Source: an uncultured Pelagibacteraceae bacterium (lineage in GTDB: Bacteria; Pseudomonadota; Alphaproteobacteria; Pelagibacterales; Pelagibacteraceae). From it: a stretch of 24,758 bases of DNA. This document shows, in pieces, positions 15,369 to 22,532 of the stretch. The translations under genes were made by a program, and so were the position numbers. The notes beneath the pieces were generated by a model, which did not search any database, was not told the DNA's origin, and saw only the letters and a list, made by a program, of their open reading frames with translations. The stretch lies in assembly GCA_902608065.1 (NCBI GenBank), contig CACLMO010000012.1, forward strand, positions 1-24,758, given 5' to 3'. How positions within the stretch are numbered: position 1 is the stretch's first letter; each line of letters begins with the position of its first letter.

Positions 15369-16028
15369 ATGGGTTTAATTAAAATTTCACCATCTATATT
15401 ATCTGCAGATTTTAGCAAGCTTGGGGATGAAATTCAGAATTTAGAAAAAGCAGAAGCGGATTTGATTCACATAGATGTTATGGATGGACATTTTGTTCCT
15501 AATATAACTATAGGTCCAGAAGTAATAAATAAGTTAAGAAAGTATACATCACTACCTTTTGATGTGCATTTAATGATATCTCCTGTGAATAATTTTATTA
15601 AAAATTTTGCAGATGCAGGCGCAGATATAATAACTATTCATCCTGAAGCAACCGATAATCTATCAAGTTCAATTGATAAAATTAAATCATTTAATAAAAA
15701 AGCTGGAGTCTCTCTAAATCCAGAAACACCAATAGATAAAGTTTTACCTGTTTTAAATTTAATAGATGTAGTTTTAATAATGAGTGTAAATCCCGGTTTT
15801 GGAGGTCAAAAATTCATGAAAGAAACACTAGAAAAGGTAAAAATTTTAAGAAAAGAAATAGATACAAAAAAACTTAAAGCTCAAATTGAAATAGACGGTG
15901 GGATAAATTTTGAAAATGCAAAAATGGCTAAAAAAGCTGGCGTTGATATATTAGTTTCGGGTACAACAATTTTTAAGGAAAATGGGGGAAACTTAAAAAA
16001 AAATATCCAATTATTAAAAACAGGATAA
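15369..16028 (+). CDS. rpe: Ribulose-phosphate 3-epimerase
   Basis: Rpe interconverts ribulose 5-phosphate and xylulose 5-phosphate in the pentose phosphate pathway. The 219-residue TIM barrel shows the metal and catalytic residues H34, D36 and M38 (LIHIDVMDGHFVPN), H67 (DVHLMI) and D176 (IEIDGGIN), plus the phosphate-binding MSVNPGFGGQKF (138-149). The N-terminus MGLIKISPSILSADF matches the family start, so the ATG at 15369 is right, although no Shine-Dalgarno site is present. The promoter position predicts a leaderless mRNA. The heparinase-like gene and purH follow at 4- and 3-base gaps, so one transcript is likely. Confidence 0.97.
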   Translation: MGLIKISPSILSADFSKLGDEIQNLEKAEADLIHIDVMDGHFVPNITIGPEVINKLRKYTSLPFDVHLMISPVNNFIKNFADAGADIITIHPEATDNLSSSIDKIKSFNKKAGVSLNPETPIDKVLPVLNLIDVVLIMSVNPGFGGQKFMKETLEKVKILRKEIDTKKLKAQIEIDGGINFENAKMAKKAGVDILVSGTTIFKENGGNLKKNIQLLKTG

Positions 16029-16032
16029 ATAA

Positions 16033-17688
16033 ATGTATAGACTCAAAAGTATAAAACTATACTTTTTTTCCTATCTAAAATTATTTTTTTTAAGTATTAA
16101 AAATTTTTATTTTGAAAGCAATTATTACAACAAAAAATTAATTACATTTATTCCTAATAGAATATTTTATAATCCTAGTACATATTTAGCAGCTTCACTT
16201 ACAACAATTAATAATGATTTTTATAAAATAGTAAGTACAGCTCCAGAACTGTTGTGGAAAACAAATAGAAAGGAAAAACTAAAATTTGAAAATTTACATA
16301 GTTTTTTATGGTTAACAAGATTAGATAGAAAAGATAGCAAGGATATTACTAAAAATATAATTAAAAGCTGGATTAGTTTTTTTTTTAATTACAATTCTAA
16401 TACATGGCAAATGGAAACTACTGCAAAAAGAATTATTGCTTGGTCATCAAACACCGACCTAACTCTTGAGAACTCAAATAAAATATATAAGGAAAATTTT
16501 TTTTTGAGTTTAGTTAAACAATCAAATTTTCTTTTAAAAAATATAAGTAATTTATCTAGTAATTCTAGTAAAATAATTTGTTGTTCGGCAATAATATTAT
16601 CAGGGATTATTTTTAAAGAAAACGATTCAAATTATAAAACTGGAATCAAAGAATTGGAAAAAATTGTTAATAATTATTTTGATGAAAATGGATTCCCAAA
16701 ATCAAGAAATCCAGAAGATGTTTTTATTTGTATTAAATATTTGATTATCATAAGAGAATGGTTCAGAGAGGCACAAAAGCCAATACCAGATTTCCTAAAT
16801 GAAATTATAAGTAAATGTGGTAATTGTTATGCGTTATTATCTTGTTCAAATAAACAGTTTCCTTTATTCAATGGTGCAACAGAAATTAATCATAAAAATT
16901 ATGATATATTTTTAAAAAATTTAAAATATAAATTTACAAAAAAAAATTATGAAATTTCAAATTTTATTAAAATAAAAAAAAAAAAATTTGAATTTTTTAT
17001 TGATTGCGGAAATCCCCCACCTGATAATTTCGCAAATGATTATCAAGCAGGTTGTTTATCATTTGAACTTATCTCCAATAAACAAAAAATAATTTGTAAT
17101 TCAGGATATGGGAAATATTTATCCCCGAAATTAACTTTATTGAGTCGTTCAACAGCTGCACACTCGACTCTCTACATAAACGATAAGTCTTCATGTATCT
17201 TTCAAAAAAATAAATTTATAAGTGAATTATATGGAAACTTATTGTTAGAAAAACACAAAATTACTAACAAAAGTTATACTGAGAATAAAGATTTTTTTTC
17301 GATGTCAGCATCTCATAATGGTTATGAAAAAGAATTTGGATATATACATACTAGATCAGTTAAAATTTCAAAAGAAAAAGATAAAATTTATGGAGAAGAC
17401 CAATTAAAAAAAACTAAAAACTGTAAATATCCTTTAAATTATTTCGTAAGATTTCATGTTTATCCAAATACAAAAATCGTTAAAACAAAAGCAGGAAACT
17501 CAGTATTAATCAGTTTATCTACTGGAGAAGGTTGGTTATTACAGAGTAAATCAAATAATTTAGAAATAGAAAAAAATATTTTTCTTGGCAATAAAAATAA
17601 AATCATAAATAATGAGTCAATTTCAATTTCTGGAAATATTAATGAAGAAATTATTTCGATAAAATGGGAAATTGAAAGAATAAGTTAA
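16033..17688 (+). CDS. Heparinase II/III family protein
   Basis: This 551-residue protein corresponds to the heparinase II/III-like gene that commonly precedes purH in alphaproteobacteria. The N-terminal two thirds is a helical, probably alpha/alpha-toroid domain containing NTWQMETTAKRIIAW (about 118-132). The C-terminal part is the beta-sandwich, with FFIDCGNPPPDNFANDYQAG (about 319-338), LSFELISNKQKIICNSGYG and RSTAAHSTLYINDKSS, where the His is a family signature. Heparinase II/III relatives are polysaccharide lyases; the substrate of this alphaproteobacterial subgroup is unknown, and an envelope or capsular polysaccharide is only a guess. A possible hydrophobic N-terminal stretch (about 9-22) is not a convincing signal peptide. 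The gene is extremely A+T-rich (only 6 G+C of 60 bases in 16081-16140) and contains an A13 run at 16974-16986. Confidence 0.82.
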   Translation: MYRLKSIKLYFFSYLKLFFLSIKNFYFESNYYNKKLITFIPNRIFYNPSTYLAASLTTINNDFYKIVSTAPELLWKTNRKEKLKFENLHSFLWLTRLDRKDSKDITKNIIKSWISFFFNYNSNTWQMETTAKRIIAWSSNTDLTLENSNKIYKENFFLSLVKQSNFLLKNISNLSSNSSKIICCSAIILSGIIFKENDSNYKTGIKELEKIVNNYFDENGFPKSRNPEDVFICIKYLIIIREWFREAQKPIPDFLNEIISKCGNCYALLSCSNKQFPLFNGATEINHKNYDIFLKNLKYKFTKKNYEISNFIKIKKKKFEFFIDCGNPPPDNFANDYQAGCLSFELISNKQKIICNSGYGKYLSPKLTLLSRSTAAHSTLYINDKSSCIFQKNKFISELYGNLLLEKHKITNKSYTENKDFFSMSASHNGYEKEFGYIHTRSVKISKEKDKIYGEDQLKKTKNCKYPLNYFVRFHVYPNTKIVKTKAGNSVLISLSTGEGWLLQSKSNNLEIEKNIFLGNKNKIINNESISISGNINEEIISIKWEIERIS

Positions 17689-17691
17689 AAT

Positions 17692-19233
17692 ATGAATCGT
17701 AGCAAAATAAGCAGGGCAATTATTTCAGTATCTGATAAATCGAGTTTAAAAAATATATTACCTACTTTAAAAAAGTTTAACGTCGAACTTATAAGCTCTG
17801 GAAAAACTTATAAAAAAATTAGAAATATGAATTATAATTGTATTGAGGTTTCAAATTATACTGGATTTTCTGATATGTTGAATGGTAGAGTAAAAACATT
17901 ACACCCAAAAATACATGCAGGAATTCTTAATATAAGAAAAAATACAAAACACAAAAATCAACTTAAGAAAAAAAATATACCAAATATTGATTTGGTAATT
18001 GTTGATCTTTACCCGTTTGAAAAAAAACTTAAAGAAAAAGCAAAATTGCAAGAATTAATTGAACACATAGATATTGGTGGAACAACCTTAATAAGAGCAG
18101 CTGCAAAAAACTTTAAAGATGTGACTGTAATTTCTAACTTTGAAGATTACTCTGCCCTTTCAAAAGAGCTTAAAAATAATAAAGGATCAACTTCAATAAA
18201 ATTTAGGGAATTAATGTCCGCTAAGGCGTTTAGTTTAACTGCTTATTATGATTCTGTCATATCAAATTGGTTAAATGACCAATTCAATATTAAATTTCCA
18301 AAAAGAAAAACAGTATATGCTAAATTAATAGAAAACCTTCGTTATGGTGAAAACCCTCACCAAGAAGGACGCCTATATGGAATAACTGATGATTTAGGTT
18401 TGAAAAAAATCAATGGAAAAAATTTGAGTCATAATAATTACAACGATATCTTTTCAGCTCTTTCGGTTATAAATTCTTTTAAAAAAAATGAAGGAACTGT
18501 TATTATTAAACATGCAAATCCATGTGGCGCATCTTCTGAAAAAAATCAAATTCAATCTTATAAAAATGCACTTCAATGTGATCCTGTAAGTGCTTTTGGT
18601 GGTGTGTTTGCAATTAACTCATTTATTTCAAAAAAATTAGCACTAGAATTAAATAAAGTTTTTTCAGAAGTAATATTATCACAAGGTTTTAGTAAAGATG
18701 CTATAAAATTGTTAAAAAAAAGAAAAAATTTAATATTAATTGATTGTAGTAAATTCAAACCAACAAATAAATTTCATTATCATTTTTTGGGAAATTATTT
18801 TTTAGCACAAGACCAAAATAATATATTATTTAATAAAAAATTAAAAATCGTTACACGAAAAAAACCATCTCCAAATCAATTAAATAGTTTAAAATTTGCA
18901 TTTAATATTTGTAAATATGTTAAATCTAATGCAATTGTTTTAGTAAATAATAAATCTACTATTGGAATTGGAGCAGGACAATCTAGTAGATTAGATAGTT
19001 GTAAAATTGCATCAAACAAAGCTATGGAATTTTTACCTAATAAACTGATAAATTCTGTTGCAGCTTCAGATGCATTTTTTCCATTCCCAGACGGAATAGA
19101 ACAATTAATTGAAAGTGGTATAAAAGCTATTATTCAGCCAGGCGGCTCAATAAATGATAAAAAAGTAATTAAAGCTGCTAATGATGCAGGTATAGTAATG
19201 ATATTTACTGGCACTCGTCACTTTAAACATTAA
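17692..19233 (+). CDS. purH: Bifunctional AICAR transformylase/IMP cyclohydrolase
   Basis: PurH performs the last two steps of IMP synthesis: formylation of AICAR with 10-formyl-THF (the product of FolD) and ring closure. The 513-residue length is normal. The N-terminal cyclohydrolase domain has ISVSDKSSL (11-19), NGRVKTLHPKIHAGIL (64-79) and HIDIGGTTLIRAAAKN (125-140). The transformylase domain has ENPHQEGRLYG, the catalytic KHANPCGA (273-280, with K273 and H274), DAFFPFPDGIEQ and QPGGSINDKKVI. It starts 3 bases after the heparinase-like gene with no Shine-Dalgarno site and ends just before a weak hairpin and the convergent phhB. Confidence 0.97.
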   Translation: MNRSKISRAIISVSDKSSLKNILPTLKKFNVELISSGKTYKKIRNMNYNCIEVSNYTGFSDMLNGRVKTLHPKIHAGILNIRKNTKHKNQLKKKNIPNIDLVIVDLYPFEKKLKEKAKLQELIEHIDIGGTTLIRAAAKNFKDVTVISNFEDYSALSKELKNNKGSTSIKFRELMSAKAFSLTAYYDSVISNWLNDQFNIKFPKRKTVYAKLIENLRYGENPHQEGRLYGITDDLGLKKINGKNLSHNNYNDIFSALSVINSFKKNEGTVIIKHANPCGASSEKNQIQSYKNALQCDPVSAFGGVFAINSFISKKLALELNKVFSEVILSQGFSKDAIKLLKKRKNLILIDCSKFKPTNKFHYHFLGNYFLAQDQNNILFNKKLKIVTRKKPSPNQLNSLKFAFNICKYVKSNAIVLVNNKSTIGIGAGQSSRLDSCKIASNKAMEFLPNKLINSVAASDAFFPFPDGIEQLIESGIKAIIQPGGSINDKKVIKAANDAGIVMIFTGTRHFKH

Positions 19234-19244
19234 GTTTAAATTTT
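19222..19244 (+). terminator. Possible weak terminator at the end of purH
   Basis: TTTAAAC (19222-19228) and GTTTAAA (19234-19240) form a 7-bp stem with a 5-base loop and are followed by TTTT. The hairpin includes the purH stop codon. It is A+T-rich with a short T-run, so termination may be inefficient; there is no T-run for the opposite strand. Confidence 0.35.
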
Positions 19245-19571
19245 ATCAATTTTAGCTGCCAATATAAAATCACTTTCGTGTAAACCCTTTATTGCGTGAG
19301 TAAAAATTTTTATTTTTGCATAACCCCAACCAAACCATATATCTGGATGATGACCTTCTACCTCAGCAATATTACCAACTTTATTTACAAAATTTTGACT
19401 TTCTAGAAAATTTTTAAATTTAAACTCTTTTACTAAATGATAAATTTTAGATTCGTCAGCTTTAACCTCCCAACCATTAACCATTTTAAGATATTTGTGA
19501 ATTTCGGTTATATCGAATCCTGGTATACCTCCTTCGCATGGTATGCATTTTTTTTCTGAAAGATCAGTCAT
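19236..19571 (-). CDS. phhB: 4a-hydroxytetrahydrobiopterin dehydratase (pterin carbinolamine dehydratase)
   Basis: PCD/DCoH enzymes dehydrate 4a-hydroxytetrahydropterin, the by-product of aromatic amino acid hydroxylases. The 111-residue protein has the typical MTDLSEKKCIPCEGG start, the WEV segment after the helix, and the active-site signature: H74-H75-P76 in EGHHPDIWFGWG, H92 in KIFTHAIKG, and D101 in ESDFILAAKID. A phenylalanine hydroxylase gene is not in the window, so the physiological substrate is open. The ATG lies only 4 nt after the CCA end of the upstream tRNA-Gly on the same strand. There is no room for a promoter or ribosome-binding site outside the tRNA, which implies co-transcription with the tRNA. 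Confidence 0.93.
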   Translation of the reverse strand: MTDLSEKKCIPCEGGIPGFDITEIHKYLKMVNGWEVKADESKIYHLVKEFKFKNFLESQNFVNKVGNIAEVEGHHPDIWFGWGYAKIKIFTHAIKGLHESDFILAAKIDKI

Positions 19572-19575
19572 AATT

Positions 19576-19650
19576 TGGAGCGGGAGAAGGGAATTGAACC
19601 CTCGGCCTAAACGTTGGCAACGTTTCGCTCTACCACTGAGCTACTCCCGC
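19576..19650 (-). tRNA. tRNA-Gly (anticodon GCC)
   Basis: The minus strand reads as a complete 75-nt tRNA. The GCGGGAG acceptor strand pairs with CTCCCGC, the D arm is AGCTCAGTGGTAGAGC, the anticodon stem AAACG/CGTTT encloses loop TTGCCAA, and the T arm is AGGGTTCAATTCCCT. The encoded 3' end is TCCA. The anticodon GCC reads GGC and GGU glycine codons. It has a near-consensus promoter just upstream and runs almost directly into phhB. Confidence 0.97.
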
Positions 19651-19659
19651 AAAAAATGC

Positions 19660-19689
19660 ATTATAATACTATCATTTTCGAAAGGTCAA
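19660..19689 (-). promoter_or_regulatory. Promoter of tRNA-Gly (and phhB)
   Basis: On the minus strand TTGACC (19684-19689) is followed after 18 bases by a perfect TATAAT (19660-19665). Transcription is predicted to start about 3 nt before the tRNA 5' end at 19650. With no terminator between the tRNA and phhB, it should serve both. Confidence 0.75.
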
Positions 19690-19702
19690 GATTTATAAAA
19701 AA

Positions 19703-20551
19703 TCAATTATATCCTAGTTCCTTCATTTCATTAGAAAATATTTCTCTTATTTTTTTTTCAATCTTTAGATCTAGTAAATTTTTCCAATTGTTTTTTTTTC
19801 CTAAATGAAAAAAATTTATATTTTTCTTATTTTTTTTTGAAGTTACCGCTTCATAAAATCCTTTTTTTTCTTCCATATTTCTTAAAACGTCAAATTTACA
19901 ACTCTCTATCACTCTATCTATTTTCTTTTGGTTTTTTACTACACTATCTTTTTCGCCTAAAAAATTGAGAATCTTTATAAATGTTTCTTTTGTATTACTA
20001 AGCAAATCTTCATATTTAATAATAATTCTTGGAAAAACTTTATTATTTTTCCAAGATACATAATGTGCTGACCAACTTCCAATATATTGAACGTTTCCAG
20101 CTCCAGTTCCAGTTCCAGACTCAAAGATAATTTTTTTTTCATTTGTAAAAAAATCAAATGCTTCATCTATTGTTAGTTCGTAGTGATTTGATAATGAGGT
20201 AATTACATTTCGTGGATCTCTAACAACATATATTGCACCAAGTGTGTTTTTTTTATTTGTAAATGCAGATTTTTCAATTGTACATAATGCACTATGAGTT
20301 TTTAAAAGATTTGTTTTATTATTTAAATTTATTTTATCTTGGGCAGCAATCCAATGCTCATGTGCTTTTACTTTCTTCGGATTTTTTTCTTTATCTAAAA
20401 AAAATCCAAGATAATCCTGACTAGGAAATTGACCAATTTTGTTCAACAAATCAAAACTAAAGCTTCCATCATTTGAAAATAGATAAGAAGCTAAAAGTGA
20501 TCTGACCCAAGTGTTTCCACTTTTGGGGTAAGATGCGATCCAAATAATCAT
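19703..20551 (-). CDS. PAPS-type sulfotransferase family protein
   Basis: A 282-residue cytoplasmic-type sulfotransferase. The 5'-phosphosulfate loop is YPKSGNTW (8-15), and the 3'-phosphate motif is VVRDPRNVITSLSNHY (109-124, with R111 and S119). KTH at 84-86 corresponds to the region of the catalytic His in this fold. Such enzymes transfer sulfate from PAPS to a hydroxyl or amino group of a small molecule, lipid or sugar; the acceptor cannot be predicted. Residues 145-152 form a GTGTGAG repeat encoded by a tandem hexamer. It sits alone between tRNA-Gly and the LON-domain gene. Its promoter boxes are so close to the ATG that a leaderless mRNA is predicted. Its place beside a tRNA in otherwise core surroundings is compatible with an accessory gene. 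Confidence 0.88.
   Translation of the reverse strand: MIIWIASYPKSGNTWVRSLLASYLFSNDGSFSFDLLNKIGQFPSQDYLGFFLDKEKNPKKVKAHEHWIAAQDKINLNNKTNLLKTHSALCTIEKSAFTNKKNTLGAIYVVRDPRNVITSLSNHYELTIDEAFDFFTNEKKIIFESGTGTGAGNVQYIGSWSAHYVSWKNNKVFPRIIIKYEDLLSNTKETFIKILNFLGEKDSVVKNQKKIDRVIESCKFDVLRNMEEKKGFYEAVTSKKNKKNINFFHLGKKNNWKNLLDLKIEKKIREIFSNEMKELGYN
20097..20120 (-). repeat. Tandem hexanucleotide repeat inside the sulfotransferase gene
   Basis: Plus-strand units CCAGCT, CCAGTT, CCAGTT and CCAGAC follow each other without gaps. On the coding strand they give alternating Gly with Thr/Ala. The unit is a multiple of three, so slippage would change loop length without shifting frame. Confidence 0.6.
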
Positions 20552-20559
20552 AAAAAATA

Positions 20560-20589
20560 ATTATATAAAATATATTTTCGTAAGATCAA
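20560..20589 (-). promoter_or_regulatory. Promoter of the sulfotransferase gene
   Basis: On the minus strand TTGATC (20584-20589) and a perfect TATAAT (20560-20565) are separated by 18 bases. The ATG is only 8 nt after the -10 box, predicting a leader of about 0-2 nt. Confidence 0.6.
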
Positions 20590-20615
20590 CATAATTTATT
20601 TGCTTAATAATTATA

Positions 20616-20644
20616 TTGTAGTGATATATACTTAAATTTATATT
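20616..20644 (+). promoter_or_regulatory. Candidate promoter of the LON-domain gene
   Basis: TTGTAG (20616-20621) and TATATT (20639-20644) are separated by 17 bases. The ATG at 20652 is 7 nt after the -10 box, again predicting a leaderless transcript. The -35 match is only moderate. Confidence 0.45.
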
Positions 20645-20651
20645 TAAAATT

Positions 20652-21290
20652 ATGGTTTTTAATAAATTACCTAAGACTATAGCAGTATTTCCATTACCGA
20701 ATGCTATTTTTTTCCCTAATACAGTTCTTCCGCTAAATATATTTGAAAAAAGATATATTCAATTAATAAATGATTGTTTAAAAAATGAAAGATTATTCGG
20801 AATGGTTCAACCAAAATTTAAACAAAATTTAAAACCAGAAGTCTATGAAGTTGGTTGTCTAGGAAAAATTATAAATTTTAATGAAATAAATAATCAAAGG
20901 TTTGTAATTAATCTTTCTGGTATAATAAGATTTAGAATAAAAGAAGAATTGCCTACAGATAAACTATACAGAATATTTAAAGTTGATTATGTTGATTTTA
21001 TAAAAGATTTAAACTTAGAAAACGACCTTGAAAAAAATTACAATAATAAAGACTTATTAAAAAAAATTAAATTTTTCTTAAAAAAAAAGAATTATTCTGT
21101 TGAATTTAACGATCTAGAACAGTTGGATTTTGACCAACTAATTAGCACAATATGTATGATCTCTCCATTTTCTGTTGAGGAAAAACAAAAATTGCTTGAA
21201 ACAATTGAAATGAAAAAAAAAATAAAAATGTTAGAAGAAATAATAAATTTTAATCTTCATGATGACTTAAAAAATAAAACCATACAGTAA
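20652..21290 (+). CDS. LON substrate-binding domain protein (no protease domain)
   Basis: The 212-residue protein is a stand-alone LON N-terminal domain. It starts with PKTIAVFPLPNAIFFPNTVLPLNIFEKRYIQLI (about 7-39), the family's signature first strand and turn, followed by the RLFGMVQP and VGCLGKI segments. It then has a helical C-terminal half ending in a charged coiled stretch (about 180-212). The ATPase and Ser-Lys protease domains of Lon are absent. Such proteins are widespread in alphaproteobacteria near ubiH, ftsK or lolA; their role is not established, and binding of unfolded protein is a guess from the fold. It converges with the UbiH-like gene, 8 bases apart. Confidence 0.9.
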   Translation: MVFNKLPKTIAVFPLPNAIFFPNTVLPLNIFEKRYIQLINDCLKNERLFGMVQPKFKQNLKPEVYEVGCLGKIINFNEINNQRFVINLSGIIRFRIKEELPTDKLYRIFKVDYVDFIKDLNLENDLEKNYNNKDLLKKIKFFLKKKNYSVEFNDLEQLDFDQLISTICMISPFSVEEKQKLLETIEMKKKIKMLEEIINFNLHDDLKNKTIQ

Positions 21291-21298
21291 ATTTTAAA

Positions 21299-22456
21299 TT
21301 ATACACCACCATCGGCAATATTAACAATTAAGTTTTTAAAAAAACTATTTTTATTTAAATTTACCATCATTTTATTTCTAAAATTTCTTAAGGTTTTTTT
21401 TTCCGTAAAAAAGGAATTTTTAAGAAAATTAATGCCTAATGAATAAAATAAATTTCTTGGTTTTGCTTCTTTTGTGAAATCGGATAAACAGTCAGCACTT
21501 CCAATATCTAATCCTAAACTAATTTTATTTTTTATTATTTTTTCTAAACTTGATAAATCTCTTAGAATCATATTAAAACCTTGTCCTGCTAAAGGGTGCA
21601 CAACGTGTAAAGAATCTCCAAATAAGAGTGTTCTATCTTGATGGTACTGTCTTCTAATTAAAAAATGCAAATCATTATATTCAATATTTTTTATAAATTT
21701 TGAATTTTTTAGAAAATCTTTTGTGTAATATTTTATCTTTTGTTTTACAAATAAATTTTTATATTTATTTATTTTTTTTTTTACTGACCATACGATAGAT
21801 GTTTGAGTATTTGAAATTGGAAGACAAGCAAGCACTTCGTCATCTAAAAAGATTTGTCTAGCTGTATTATTTTTAAGATAATTATGTTTTAATATTGCTG
21901 TAATAGAAGTTTGTTCGTATGAGTGTTGAAAAGTATTATTATTAAACATATTTTTTACCAAATTAGACTGGCTACCAGTACAAATAATAATCAAATTATA
22001 TTTTGAATTAATAATATTGTTAGATTTTACAGTTTTTAATAAACCCGTAGATATTATTTCAGAAATCATCTTTTTCTTTATAAGATTAATCGATTTATTT
22101 TTATTAATATATTCAAGCATTTGATTCATTATTTTTGAGTTTTCAATCATATATAAAATATTTTTTTTATTACTTCCATTTACATGGAAAATTTCTTCAA
22201 TTTTATTTTGTTCATTTTTTGTATACAATTTCATTTTTAAACAAGGCCAAAATTTACTTTTTGAAAAATTAAAAACATTTAATTTTTTTAAAAAATCATA
22301 ATTACTTTGAGAAATCGCCACAGTTTTATTACTTTTATGAATATGATTAACATCATCAACTATTAGATCAACATTTATGGGATGTTTAGATAGAGTTATA
22401 GCTGTAACTAATCCAGTTATGCCACCTCCAATTATGCAAATTTTTTGCTTTTTCAT
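21299..22456 (-). CDS. UbiH/UbiF/VisC-family FAD-dependent monooxygenase
   Basis: A 385-residue flavoprotein hydroxylase of the type that hydroxylates the ring of ubiquinone intermediates. The dinucleotide fold IIGGGITGLVTAITL is at 8-22. The second FAD motif, FGDSLHVVHPLAGQGFN, is at 279-295; the usual GDAAH has become GDSLH, but D281 and the HPLAGQG stretch are intact. The exact ring position (UbiH, UbiF or UbiI role) cannot be assigned from sequence reading, so no symbol is given. The start Met directly precedes the FAD-binding strand (MKKQKICIIGGG). It is leftward, convergent with the LON-domain gene and divergent from ftsK across 76 bases, a familiar alphaproteobacterial cluster. Confidence 0.9.
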   Translation of the reverse strand: MKKQKICIIGGGITGLVTAITLSKHPINVDLIVDDVNHIHKSNKTVAISQSNYDFLKKLNVFNFSKSKFWPCLKMKLYTKNEQNKIEEIFHVNGSNKKNILYMIENSKIMNQMLEYINKNKSINLIKKKMISEIISTGLLKTVKSNNIINSKYNLIIICTGSQSNLVKNMFNNNTFQHSYEQTSITAILKHNYLKNNTARQIFLDDEVLACLPISNTQTSIVWSVKKKINKYKNLFVKQKIKYYTKDFLKNSKFIKNIEYNDLHFLIRRQYHQDRTLLFGDSLHVVHPLAGQGFNMILRDLSSLEKIIKNKISLGLDIGSADCLSDFTKEAKPRNLFYSLGINFLKNSFFTEKKTLRNFRNKMMVNLNKNSFFKNLIVNIADGGV

Positions 22457-22532
22457 GTTTTTATTTTTTATTAATTAATTTTAACAATTATTAATAAATG
22501 ATACAAAGTTAATTAGACGATTTAAAAAAAAT

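Noticed and set aside
19576..19650. tRNA-Gly as an attachment site for an integrated element
   Set aside because: No integrase gene and no duplicated tRNA 3' end were seen nearby; the sulfotransferase alone does not make an island.
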